Source: Xylona heveae TC161 (Eukaryota > Ascomycota > Xylonomycetes > Xylonales > Xylonaceae). From it: 64,000 bases of DNA. The stretch covers positions 372,001-436,000 of the forward strand of contig NW_017264206.1 of NCBI RefSeq assembly GCF_001619985.1, given 5' to 3'. The notes below the pieces were generated by a model, which had not been told where the DNA came from, ran no database searches, and was given only the letters and a program-made list of their open reading frames with translations. Below are positions 39,050 to 49,292 of this stretch, piece by piece. Each line of letters opens with the position of its first letter. Position 1 is the first letter of the stretch. The position numbers and the translations under genes are program-made.

Positions 39050-40355
39050 ATGGATGCAATGTCCGGCAGTGAGATTTCCAGCAATCCAGACCAAAATTAT
39101 GCTAGTATAACTCTCAATTCTTTCAAGATACCGCAGTTGCCTCAATTAAGCAGCAAAGTCGAAGGCATTGCATTGATCTCCGACATCGAGCATGTGGAGT
39201 ACGAAACAACACTCCAGCAAGGCTATGGCGGCATAAAACACCTTCCACCCTCCATTTTGGATATCACGTTGGGTGGCTTTTCTTCTGGATTTCCAATGGG
39301 CTTTCTCACAGCTCTTGGTCAACAATTACAGCATCTTCAATCATTTGCTGTTAGAAATTCGCTGCTTGGAGGCGAATCGGAAGAATCACACAAAGACACC
39401 GTAGAATTCTTCAAGCATGCGACGGAACTGGTCGATTTGCGTTTCGAGAACGTCTTTGCCTATCCCGGATTTTTTGCAACGCTGGGTGATATTATTACAA
39501 CAAGTAAAAAGAGTTGCTTGCAAGCCTTGGACATTAGCTATGTTTTCCAGAACCAGGATGAGAAATTTCACGAACGGATTGCTTCAACAGAGATGCATAG
39601 ATTGGTTGGACCGTCTTTGACACATCTTGGATTGGATTTCTCTGCAGAGTAAGTTGACTTTAAATATTTCTGTTAGCTGAGCCCGAGAATGACTCGCTGC
39701 AATGCTTTTCGTGGGAAGACGCAGCGGCACGGAATCCCAATGCATATAAGGCTGGACGGTTAGTACAATTTTAGTAACTTGTGAGCAGGATATCACAAGG
39801 CACCGGTGTTGTTCCTTTCCCGCCATCGTCTTCTGTCGCCCTGGTTGATGCATTAACGGGACCGGATGCGCCCGTTGACCTTGTCCGACTCGATATGGTA
39901 ATGTATTGTCTGACGCTGGAGCAATTATTTGGACTGTTGCAGAAACATGGCAATTTGCGCTGGCTTTCCGCTGCTTTAAAGATTGAAGCCACAGAACAGA
40001 ACAAGTATGGTATCCTTGCGGCATTGGCAAATTGTCCAAAGTTGGAGCATGTCGAAATAATCGGGTATCCGTCTCTCGAAAATCAACAAGCTGTATGTCA
40101 CTCCGCAATCTCTTCAAACTCCTTTGGTTTATTGCTTTTTCTACATTTTAGCGCCGTAATTAAGACACGCACTAGGTTCCGGACTTGAAACAAGCGGTGT
40201 TCGATGTTGCCCTTCCATGTGCGAGGGATATTCAGCTGCTTGCCGATGAGAGACACCACTGCCCGCGTCTAGTCGATTTTTCGTGCAACATTCTGCGAAA
40301 TCCAATGCTTGGCGAAGTCGTTTGGGAAAGAGAAAGTGAGACTGGTAGGACATGA
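39050..40355 (+). CDS. Hypothetical leucine-rich protein, 360 aa
   Basis: Exons 39050-39648, 39789-40092 and 40176-40355 close in frame. I recognise no catalytic domain. Leucines recur at intervals of about 25-30 residues in contexts such as LQHLQSFAVRNSLL, LVDLRFENVFAYPGF, LTHLGLDFSAE and LEHVEIIGYPSL, which resembles the RNI-like leucine-rich half of many fungal F-box proteins, but no F-box is visible at the N-terminus. It might be a protein-interaction module. Both introns have clean GTAAGT/GTATGT donors. Confidence 0.72.
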
Positions 40356-40916
40356 AACACGAACTAGAGGCGATGATGCATTCAGTGGTGCGGAGCTGAG
40401 AGACCGATGAAACGCTTTACAGAGGAATTCCTGTTCCTCCCCGATTTCGTTGACCACTGACAGATGAACAACTCTGAAGGAATTCACGACGATAGAGATC
40501 GAGAAATTTTTTGTCGACCGACTAGATATAGAATGAAGATTTATTTAGATGTTTATAATTTATTTTTAAGAATGATCAAACCAGATTATCACAATCAGAC
40601 TATCGTTTCCCACTTGATTACCGCGGAGAAATACTCCAGAGAGTGAGTGACCGCTCTGAGGGCGCCCTCAATAAACTGAACCTGCAGCCGCTTAGAATTA
40701 TTCAGATACTTTCAGAAAATGAAAACTAACGTTACAAAGGCATATCGAGAATATAGGTATTTGCTGGGAATAAAAACTTCTCCGACAGGATTAAAATTTT
40801 GAAAAAGAATCCCTTCTGGGATGTTGCAACCATAGACCGTCGCTGGGGACGGGGCAGTATGAGCGGCCAGCTTATTGTCCCGGTAATGCGTCTCTCAATG
40901 CCGAATTGATATGAGG
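40356..40916. other. Convergent intergenic region
   Basis: Shared 3' region of two converging genes, AT-rich. Nothing else was recognised. Confidence 0.5.
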
Positions 40917-42075
40917 CTACTCAGCCTTCTTTGCCTGTTCGCGCAAATTTGGTGCAGTCGTCGACTCTTTTTCGATATTAGCCGCCCAGAGAGCCGCGCC
41001 CACTGTGTTAGTAAAGGAAAACAGAATGGATGCAACAGGAATGAGCTCGAGTAAAACGGCAATGAGGCCAAAACTGTTCGATCACATTATCAGTACCTGA
41101 ACAACATTTAAAACGGAAGAGAAAGACGGTTTCTGCATCTTTCCGTGCTTGTTGGGCTAGGAATAGAATATGCATACCTCGTATAAGCGCCCTGGTTCTG
41201 GTGAATAAACGCAGCTCGCTGGGACTTTGACCACTCTTTCAACTGGAAATAGCGGGCATGGGCGGTAGGACCCGCTTTCTTGCCTTGAAGAACCAAAAAC
41301 AATATTGTACCGATGACAGGGATGAAGTTCAGAGGGAGGTACATGAAATACCGAATGATGGCCTGCGGTGTGAAGCTGGAAAATGGTTTTTTGATAAGCT
41401 TTCCCAGCTTCGAAATAGGGTCATTTCCGCGCTTGATCTCTCGGCCGTCGGATACGACGCCAGTCATTCCCTTAGCAACAAGCGTCTGCATTGCGCAAGT
41501 TAGCCATCAATTATCCAAGGCTTAGAGTAGTTCAATCCACAACTTTAACGGATCTGAAGAAAGAAGCATACCCCATCAAATGTGTCAATCAAGGCATCAT
41601 CTATCAAGAAAGTTTTGCTGAGGATCGTGAAAATAGTCGAGCTTTCATTGAGCACGAGCAATACTGTCGTGAAAGCAGCCAGAGGCCCGTTGACCACAGC
41701 CAGCACCGCGGCTTGCGGAAGATACGTAAAGACGAACATTGTAGCCGTCACTCCAATGCCCAAGGTAATGGTCGGCAGAAGCTTTGAGAGAAAGGGCTTC
41801 CATAAACTGCGGTGGGTGGCGAAGTATGCAATTCCCTGAATTGGTAGAGCACAGAAAAAGTTAGCTGCTGCAATCAAGGCCGCAAAGGGAAACAAAAACG
41901 GCAAGATAATCAAACAGGAAGTTTTACATTGAAGACTTTTTCTTGTGAAAATTATCACGATTCACGAACATACCTTCAAAGGATACAAATAAGCTCCAGA
42001 ACGCGCCGCATCGGCAGTCAAGCCTCGAACACGGACGACCTCTTCGGACACGGTTTCCTTGACTTTCGCAGACAT
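40917..42075 (-). CDS. Rrt8/EI24-like integral membrane protein
   Basis: Exons 42075-41974, 41835-41572, 41485-41178 and 41073-40917 give 276 aa. After a short soluble N-terminus (MSAKVKETVSEEVVRVR) there are about four hydrophobic segments (FLSKLLPTITLGIGVTATMF, LAVVNGPLAAFTTVLLVL, YFMYLPLNFIPVIGTILFLV and LIAVLLELIPVASILFSF), with LPLNFIPVIGT typical of the EI24/Rrt8-Lds family. Yeast members sit on lipid droplets and in the outer spore wall; the function in moulds is less clear. The charged C-terminus (LREQAKKAE) faces the cytosol by the positive-inside rule. The first intron is 138 nt. Confidence 0.85.
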
Positions 42076-42631
42076 GTTTGCAACTGATATATCCGCGTAG
42101 TTAAAATCAAATGAAATGCCCTGAGGCGTAACTGAGATGAAATGAAGGCTGCCCAACGATAAAGTATGAGAAAAATGAAATAAAGAAAGAACGGTTGACC
42201 CTGTCCAGCCTTGTGATATCCCTTGGCATTAACCATTAGCGCGTGCCGACGTCATATGGTTGTTTACCCTCCTCGCCTGACGTAGCGAATCTGGGGGAAT
42301 TTCCAGGTACGAGATGCGCTGAATCTTATCTGATCGATGGACGGTGGTTTAACTAACCCACACTCGAGAGTGATGGGCGCAACAGTAAAATTAGACTAAA
42401 TCAGTATTCTTCGACTTCAATGCTTAAGTTTACATTTTGTGGTATATTATGCTATTGAACTTGAGCGGATTATCAGAGGAGAAAGTGAAATTTATGATGC
42501 ATTAGGGTAGTTTTTAAGCAGGAGCTTTTGTTCAATGAGTCCAGTGGATAGTCCAATTAAAAGGCTGTGATTGGGCGCCCTTGAAGCTTGGCCGCAGCCT
42601 CAGTTTCCTTAAGATCCGTTACCAATCAGGC
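42076..42631. other. Intergenic region
   Basis: Promoter of the Rrt8-like gene and 3' flank of sulfite oxidase. No gene or repeat was recognised. Confidence 0.5.
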
Positions 42632-44362
42632 TCATTTCATCTTTGGCTCATACGGATACCGATGCCATGCGGTTGTGAGATTTCCACGGAAATTATATGT
42701 CGGATCATATGAATCTGGTTGACAATTGTACGCCTCATCAATTGCCTTGACGATGAACCATCTTCCCGCCAAGCGTTTTGGCATGACGAGTGTCCATTGT
42801 TTCCATGCCCAGGACTTGTGACCTTTGGCATCAGAGTTCGTGAGCTCTGCCTGATGCCATGTATGCCCGTTGTCTGCACTGACATCCACACGGATAATTT
42901 CTCTTCCTCCACCAGAGAAAGCATAGCCCTGAAGGGCAATAGAGTCTTCCTCTAGGCCATATACCCGAATCAGACTTCTTGCTTCCGGCTCATGGCTGGA
43001 GAACTCCTTCACAGAGGTAATAGCTGATTGAACGGGCATTTCTTGAATACTACGTGCCTTTTCCCAGTCCGGCTTGGAACCCTCGTTAGGACCAAAACAT
43101 TTATAATCTCGGCGCTGCCATTGCGAGGTGGATTCTTCGTCGGACATGATAATCTTGTTGACCCATTTAACACTCCGTGCCGCGACATGACCTGGAACGA
43201 TCACTCGCACTGGCGCACCATGGTCGCGCGGAAGAGGCTCTCCATTCATTTCGTACGCGAGTAACACGTCGCCCCTCTTGTCCACGGCTTTTTCAATAGG
43301 GATAGATGCGCCATATGCTTCTTCACCCACAAATTGGGCATGCTTCGTATCTTCCGGGAGGTCTTCAACATCAAGGCCAGCGTCCCTGAGGACGTCTCGA
43401 AGTCTGACTCCTGTCCATTCGGCGGTTCCGATGGCGCCAACGTCCCATTGCAAGCCGTTGGTGGAGCGAGCGCCAAGCGTCATGTGCTTGCGACGGTTTC
43501 CGGAGCATTGGAGAGTAGCAGTGATTTTGTGGGACTGGAATGTTTTGCGCAAATCTTCCAGGGTATAGTCTTTGGTCGTACCGTCGTAAAGCTCAACTGT
43601 TATTTTGTGGGAGTCGCCGTCATCAGGAGGGACCCAGAGGTGGTTGCGTACGTAGAAAACCGAATTGGGTGTAATGAATGTTACCAGCTCGCTGGCTGGC
43701 GTTTCAGAGTTGCAGGGACGGTCGCTGTGCGGACTGAGCCGCGGATCTCGGTGCGGGTCATTTTTGAAAGGATCTTCGACGCGGTCCGCTGGCACATGGC
43801 CATCGACAAGATCTCGAGGATCCACGACACCTATAAAGTATTGCTCGAGGATGTCGTACACGTCTTGCTTTTGATGGATCGTGAAAATTTTCCAATATGG
43901 ATCAATCAGTCCACCCGCTGCTCGTAAAATTACTTCACCTCCGGGGTGGCTTGGTATCCATTCTGTTATATCATATACGCGGTCTCCTCGGATTGCCCAT
44001 ATTCGTTCGGCGCCGACCCCGTGACGCTGTACTTCGGCGAATCGAAACACTTTGGCGCCATTTTGATCCAGATCCAGGTCAGTAGGACTCTCCGCATAGG
44101 CCACGCGGCTAGTAGAGAGGTAAGATCCAACGGCGCCAACCGTAGCAAGGGTGAATCCAAGCAAACGAATTGACCTGGTTGCATTGTGGCGCATCCTTGG
44201 ACGAGAAAAAGTACTCATTGAGCATTTCGGCAAACTCCAGCATATGCGTCCCGGATTTGGTGTTCTCAGGAGTTTGCACTTTTGCAAAAACGGTCCTTCT
44301 AGACTTGACGCCACCCTATGTGTATTTAAAAAACCCCGTTGAAAAGACATTTTTGCTGGCAT
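42632..44362 (-). CDS. Sulfite oxidase, mitochondrial type
   Basis: A single exon of 576 aa. Order: Arg/Ser-rich presequence with a hydrophobic segment (LLGFTLATVGAVGSYLSTS), a cytochrome b5 heme domain (about 103-180, HPGG and the second His in IFTIHQKQ), the molybdenum-cofactor domain with the Mo-ligand Cys in TLQCSGNRRKHM and RDHGAPVRVIVPGH, and the C-terminal dimerisation domain ending YNFRGNLTTAWHRYPYEP. The enzyme oxidises sulfite to sulfate in the intermembrane space and passes electrons to cytochrome c. No FAD/NADH domain follows, which separates it from nitrate reductase. The ATG at 44362 is the first in frame; 44350 is the alternative. Confidence 0.93.
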   Translation of the reverse strand: MPAKMSFQRGFLNTHRVASSLEGPFLQKCKLLRTPNPGRICWSLPKCSMSTFSRPRMRHNATRSIRLLGFTLATVGAVGSYLSTSRVAYAESPTDLDLDQNGAKVFRFAEVQRHGVGAERIWAIRGDRVYDITEWIPSHPGGEVILRAAGGLIDPYWKIFTIHQKQDVYDILEQYFIGVVDPRDLVDGHVPADRVEDPFKNDPHRDPRLSPHSDRPCNSETPASELVTFITPNSVFYVRNHLWVPPDDGDSHKITVELYDGTTKDYTLEDLRKTFQSHKITATLQCSGNRRKHMTLGARSTNGLQWDVGAIGTAEWTGVRLRDVLRDAGLDVEDLPEDTKHAQFVGEEAYGASIPIEKAVDKRGDVLLAYEMNGEPLPRDHGAPVRVIVPGHVAARSVKWVNKIIMSDEESTSQWQRRDYKCFGPNEGSKPDWEKARSIQEMPVQSAITSVKEFSSHEPEARSLIRVYGLEEDSIALQGYAFSGGGREIIRVDVSADNGHTWHQAELTNSDAKGHKSWAWKQWTLVMPKRLAGRWFIVKAIDEAYNCQPDSYDPTYNFRGNLTTAWHRYPYEPKMK

Positions 44363-45647
44363 GAATATTATGAAGAAAAGAAACAGAACCACCAAATGAG
44401 AAAAGGTCAAAAAAGGCAATGGTTTCAAACGTCAAATAATCCAGAAACCGCCTCTAGGGGAAAGAAAGGAAAGAGTTAGAAGAGGCCGGGTAATGCAAAC
44501 GATCTATCTCGTGTTCTTCAAAGTAAAAAGACGATCGATATGAACGGCAAACAAGCAGATGATCAATGTCTGACAATGAGAACAGCGCCGAATTAACAAG
44601 ACGATCAATGCCAGAGTTGAAATGAGTGGGAGAAAATAATAGCTGTGCAACACCGACTCTGTAGCCAAGCTTTTGAATGAAATACTTACCTCCCCCAAAC
44701 CGCCACGAGCGCAATTCAGTGAGAGATACTTAAAACATTTCAGAAATCCTTAGACCAATATCTTTAAGATTGATAGATACAATTGTCTGAGCTGGTCCGC
44801 CAAAAAGGCACAGATAGACTTCATTCGGAAGACTTTCCTCCTAAATTTCCGAATCTGCCGACATAACGCTAAGCCTAAATTGTACTAGCTGTGCTAGGGG
44901 GAACGAAAGTGGTTCCGACACAAATTGCCCAATTGGGTACTGACATGTCCTTTCAGCTTCTTAGACTACAGCAGGCTTCGGGGATGTGTGTAGAAGACCT
45001 CAGGAGAAATATGTATCCTTCTCAAAGTAAGGTTAGTGGACATTATATGGTAGTTATAGGTAAACTAATCGCTGGATTTGCCAGCTATACGTAGTATACC
45101 TTAAGACTAAGATTTAAACAAAGTCTGTACCCTCCCTGTCTCTACTATTTCTCCGATCCGCCGGGCGGTCAGTTCCTGCAGCGCTCTGGCAGGGCGATGG
45201 ATCTCCGATTGGGTGAAATTACAACGATCCTAAGATCTGACTGTTAAGAGACGGTGCTTTAGCCCCGAGGTAGTGATTTTTTCACTCACCAGGTCGGCGT
45301 GGAACCTGATTTCCAGGAAAACACGTTGAGAACTTGCTGATGATGGTACAGAGGCCCTTTCTGACAATTAGTCCTTGCCATGCAGATTCGGTCAAATAGC
45401 CTCATTTAGCTACCTACATTTGACATTCCTTGTCTTCTTTAACTGTGACTATGGTACCCCGTGACCAAAGGTCACATGATATGTCTTTATACCTCAGGCA
45501 TCGTATAAATAAAAGAAACCCTGCTTCCGACTTGACTTAGAAGACCTAATGTCCTATCTAAGGTGAGAAAAAGGCGTCCTTCATCAGTAAGTCCTCACTA
45601 TCGTATCATTTAATACATATGTATTCTAAGATCGACCAGATTGTATC
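44363..45647. other. Divergent intergenic region
   Basis: Between sulfite oxidase (minus) and the kinase-like gene (plus). The right end holds a perfect palindrome (45461-45475) and a TATA box (45504-45511). No other gene was recognised. Confidence 0.5.
45461..45511 (+). promoter_or_regulatory. GTGACC-AAA-GGTCAC palindrome and TATA box
   Basis: A perfect inverted repeat, 6-bp arms with a 3-bp spacer, lies at 45461-45475. TATAAATA follows at 45504-45511, about 137 bp before the ATG of the kinase-like gene. The layout suggests a dimeric activator or repressor site close to the core promoter; the protein is unknown. Confidence 0.5.
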
Positions 45648-46403
45648 ATGGAAGTTTACGACCAGAGTGAAGCCTTCATCGAGAAGGATGGCGATCTAGA
45701 GTTTTCTCATACGAAAGTCGTCCTGAGGGCAGAGGACAGATTTTTTTATGGCTCATCCCAACGTCGCTTGTTACCGGGCTCTACTTTCGATCTCCCTCCT
45801 TCAGAGCTTACCGAAATCCCTCTGGACAAGATCTGGCCGCGAGTCAATTCCAAATTGACTGAAGCTCCCAAGCCATTGCCTCCAGGCTGTTATGTAAAAC
45901 AGCCAAGACTGATCGAATATGGCGACACTGAGGCATCCCAGAATCCAGGCGCTCAACTTTTGCACGAAGCAAACATATGTGAGATTTTAAAAGAGTCTCC
46001 TCATCCGAACATTGCTCAATATCTCGGCTGCATTATTGAAGATGAGAGGCTTAGAGGGCTGTGCTTTGCCAATTATCCCAAGAACCTCTTTCAAGCCGTG
46101 GAAGAAGATGCAAGCACTCTAGACATAGAGAAATGCATAAACGGTATCGAAAATGGTATACAGCATCTGCATGGACTGGGACTCGTCCATAATGACATAA
46201 ATCCGTCAAACATCATGATAGATGGGGATATACCGGTCATCATCGACTTCGACTCATGCAAATCAGAAGGTGCACCGCTGGGCGTCAAGGGAGGGACAAC
46301 TGGATGGAGTTCACGCGACACAAAATTTGCTGAATGCGAAAATGATATTGATGCACTGTCTAAGATACGAAACTTCCTAAAGACAGTTTTCAAAAATAAT
46401 TGA
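45648..46403 (+). CDS. Short protein-kinase-like protein with altered motifs
   Basis: A single exon of 251 aa. The kinase fold is recognisable: a beta-3-like YVKQPRL, the helix-C region (LLHEANICEILKESPHPNIAQYLG), the catalytic loop HNDINPSNIMID, and the metal loop IDFDSC. Relative to the consensus HRDLKPxN and DFG, the Arg and Lys of the catalytic loop are replaced by Asn and the Gly of DFG by Asp, while both catalytic Asp and the loop Asn remain. The protein stops at about helix F (ENDIDALSKIRNFL), so most of the C-lobe is absent. It may be a weak kinase or a pseudokinase. Related small kinase-like proteins are common in Eurotiales. A TATA box and a palindrome lie upstream. Confidence 0.82.
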   Translation: MEVYDQSEAFIEKDGDLEFSHTKVVLRAEDRFFYGSSQRRLLPGSTFDLPPSELTEIPLDKIWPRVNSKLTEAPKPLPPGCYVKQPRLIEYGDTEASQNPGAQLLHEANICEILKESPHPNIAQYLGCIIEDERLRGLCFANYPKNLFQAVEEDASTLDIEKCINGIENGIQHLHGLGLVHNDINPSNIMIDGDIPVIIDFDSCKSEGAPLGVKGGTTGWSSRDTKFAECENDIDALSKIRNFLKTVFKNN

Positions 46404-48137
46404 ACATCATCTCGCTATCTCATATATGACGAGGAGGAGCCCCAGATTGACTATGATGGGTGGGCATCCCAGATACAGTAGGAGGAGGGCGAACACCAGA
46501 TCGAGCATGGCGAGGAATCTCAGGTCGGGTTATACATCTATCAGAACAATTAGAAACTATCAAGACCAGAGTAACATATAACCTCACTTGATTTATCGCG
46601 CTGACGGATCGTAGGCTGTGGAGTATTTGCAGGTCTTTTGCCCACAGTCGGATGCTTTGTATACATATCGGGTTCCGTCGGTTCGATATTTGGTACGGAA
46701 TTCGCAATGATTCACCAACGGTGTAATTTCGGTGGCGGCCATTTTGTGTGGATGAACTTATTGTCTATGCTTGCCAAATGAGAAATATGTCTCGAGAAAG
46801 GCTGACTTCCTCTGGAACCTTTTGCCAATAAATAGAAGGGAGGCAGAAGTCGCAGAGACACACATGCCATCCTAAAATGACAATCGTGCGGGGCAGGTAG
46901 GTAGGTAGACAAGTGTTGCAAATGACCAGTCGATCCAAAGCAGGTGTCTACCTGTATCGACTGGTAGACATTGCTCCAGCCAGCTCAGAGATAAGCAGCC
47001 GCTGAGATCATGGCTTTTCGAGCAAATGAAGGCTTTGGGAAGAGTGGGCCATTGTCTTAGAAAACTGTCAGTGCCATTCCAGAGAACGCATGTTTCATTG
47101 AGACAGGAGAATGCTCCGGTCCGCCACTTTTCTCTTCAATTACACAAGGTCCAATGGCATGTTTGAATGGCAGGTTGGATGTGATTGAACGCGCAACAGA
47201 TGATGAGATTGGAAGTCCAGCTCCGAAATTCTCCTACATACAGGACTGTGTGATGCCTAGTGTGGCCGATCGAGATCAAGATAGTCGACCAGATCGTCGC
47301 TTATCACGTCCGAGGATTACACCGCAAGGACATTTTTCTTTTTTGGGGGGGGAACTATAAGTGGTGCATTGTGTCGAACTGGAAAGAAAACCCCTGGCTC
47401 GTTTGTTGATCATATCCGTTGTGGATAGCGGGTGGGCCTGTATAATATAAGTAGGCAGGTCAGTGAACGAGACGTGTAAACTTATGGGTCAAGAGATAGC
47501 GGAGTAGCGGCCGCGCTGGCAGGCGTAGCAAGCTGAGTCCTCGGCACGATCGCGATCTAAGGCGCGGGCCGAGCCACAGTGGGGTTGGTTCTTGGCTGCC
47601 GGCCGTCGACATGGGCAGTAAAAGTGCATCTGTCTATTGTTTTGTCGGGCTCAACCGGACGGTTCATGAAGCTATTATACTAGCTATTTTATTATATTAT
47701 CATTGATTGTATCGATAGTATTACTTGTAAGTGAATCGACAGAATCAGCAGAGAAAGTGACAGCAAAAGCCCCTAACATACCTACTACTTTTTCTCAGGG
47801 GAGTGAGCCCGTAAGAGCCCGCCATTTTCTGCCGCCATTTTCCAAACGCCCATGCATCAGTTCTTTTGTCCCCTTCTGTCTGAAGGCGTGTAAGCTACGG
47901 GTTAGTGGCATTGAGTTCGGGCCGAACGGGCAAAAGCAAAAGACGCATCACAGAAAGTACTCGGTAAAGTTTGTGATTCCAAGTTGCTGCATTTGATCCG
48001 AGCACAAAATGCAAGACTATCACCTCCAAATTGATCCATCAAGGATACTTTTTTCGCATGGAAAGAACGTTGCGCAAAGACATGCGTCCATTTGAGACTC
48101 GTGAATTAAAACAACACAAATTCGCTAAACATAAAAT
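46404..48137. other. Intergenic region with one possible small ORF
   Basis: Mostly without recognisable content. A 49-codon frame (46593-46742, minus) is listed separately. A G8 run occurs near 47347. The right part is the 3' flank of the aquaporin gene. Confidence 0.45.
46593..46742 (-). CDS. Possible 49-aa small protein
   Basis: A frame with ATG in good context (AAAATGGCC) encodes a short, Cys-containing, basic peptide (MAATEITPLVNHCEFRTKYR at its start, later SDCGQKTCKYST). The composition looks protein-like and there are three Cys in the second half, but no family is recognised. A second overlapping frame stays open further, so it could instead be an exon of something longer. Low confidence. 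Confidence 0.2.
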   Translation of the reverse strand: MAATEITPLVNHCEFRTKYRTDGTRYVYKASDCGQKTCKYSTAYDPSAR

Positions 48138-49292
48138 CTACCGAGACGGACTGCCCGCCTCAATCACCGGGCCATTTCGATAAGAATCCTCCGAGGTCAT
48201 GGGAGCATCGGAAGACCGGTATTGTTGACTGGGACTGCTTATCGTAGGCTCGACGCCAGGCTCGATGTCGCTCTGTCGACGTTCCGAGATCGGTTTCTCA
48301 GCCTCCTCTTTGTCAAGCCTCTCGGCCTCCTTGGCATTCATGTCTTGACCTGGATTGCAGGTTTCATACTCCAAAGATTTGAGCATTTTGTAGAAGCCGC
48401 AGGCCAGGAGCGAACCCAGGCCTGGTCCGACCCAGTAGATCCAATGGTAGACTGGAAATGAATGGTTCACCACGGCAGGCCCAAATGAACGGGCAGGGTT
48501 CAGGGAGCCACCCGTATAGCCTACGCCTAAAAGTACAAGTTTTGGTTCAGAGCTGATCTAGACCAAGTTTTTTTGGTAGTAGTCACTCACCAACCAACTC
48601 CGCAATAAATAAAGAAAGCCCGATTCCAATTGGGGCAATAAATGTGCTTCGGTGTTTTTCGGCTGCGAGCATGAAGATTGTCAAAACAAGTTCGGCCGTG
48701 AGGAACATTTCGATAAACAATCCACGCGATTTGGAAGTGCCCATGCCCAACTGGGTAGCCACTCTTAGAGGGCCTGGGAAAACCGCAGAGACCACACCTG
48801 CCGACGCCATGGCTCCTAGCAGCTGCGCAATAAACACGACAACAGCACGCACGGCAGGCACAGCGCCAATCAGAAACATTCCGAGGGTGACCTATTATGC
48901 CTCCTTTGATTAGATTAAGGTTTCATTGCGTTCCGGGGACTCAAGGTCGAACAACTCACGGCTGGATTGAAGAGACCGCCAGTCACGCGGAAAAATATCC
49001 ATGCATTGACGACCAATGAAAAACCGAAGGCGAGGCTGATATATAACAGAGTGCCAACATTCGGGCCCATGGTTGATGAAGCAGCTGTATTGGCAACTTG
49101 AGTACCGGCAAAGGAAAAGAATAAGAAGAGGAAGGTGCCGACAAATTCCCCTATCATGGCAATGAGATGATTCCTGAAGCCATTGGGCAGATTCGTGGGC
49201 GAAAAGCGGCTGATTGCCGGCGGAGTCTTGTGCCTTCGAGGCCTCGCCGCAGCATCGGCCAGGCCGCGCGATATTGGAAATGAGTCCATCAT
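48138..49292 (-). CDS. Aquaporin (MIP family)
   Basis: Exons 49292-48960, 48891-48591 and 48526-48138 give 340 aa. Six membrane segments and both pore loops are present: [10 protein letters not shown] in loop B (the first intron lies right after NPA) and [15 protein letters not shown] in loop E. The Arg after the second NPA and the FGPAVV context fit water-selective aquaporins rather than glycerol facilitators. The N-terminus is short and basic; the cytosolic C-terminal tail of about 75 residues is Glu/Ser-rich, possibly a phosphorylated regulatory tail. The protein is in the plasma membrane or another cell membrane. Confidence 0.92.

Noticed and set aside
42632-44362. Assimilatory nitrate reductase
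   Set aside because: The heme domain is N-terminal and there is no FAD/NADH module after the molybdenum domain, so it is sulfite oxidase.
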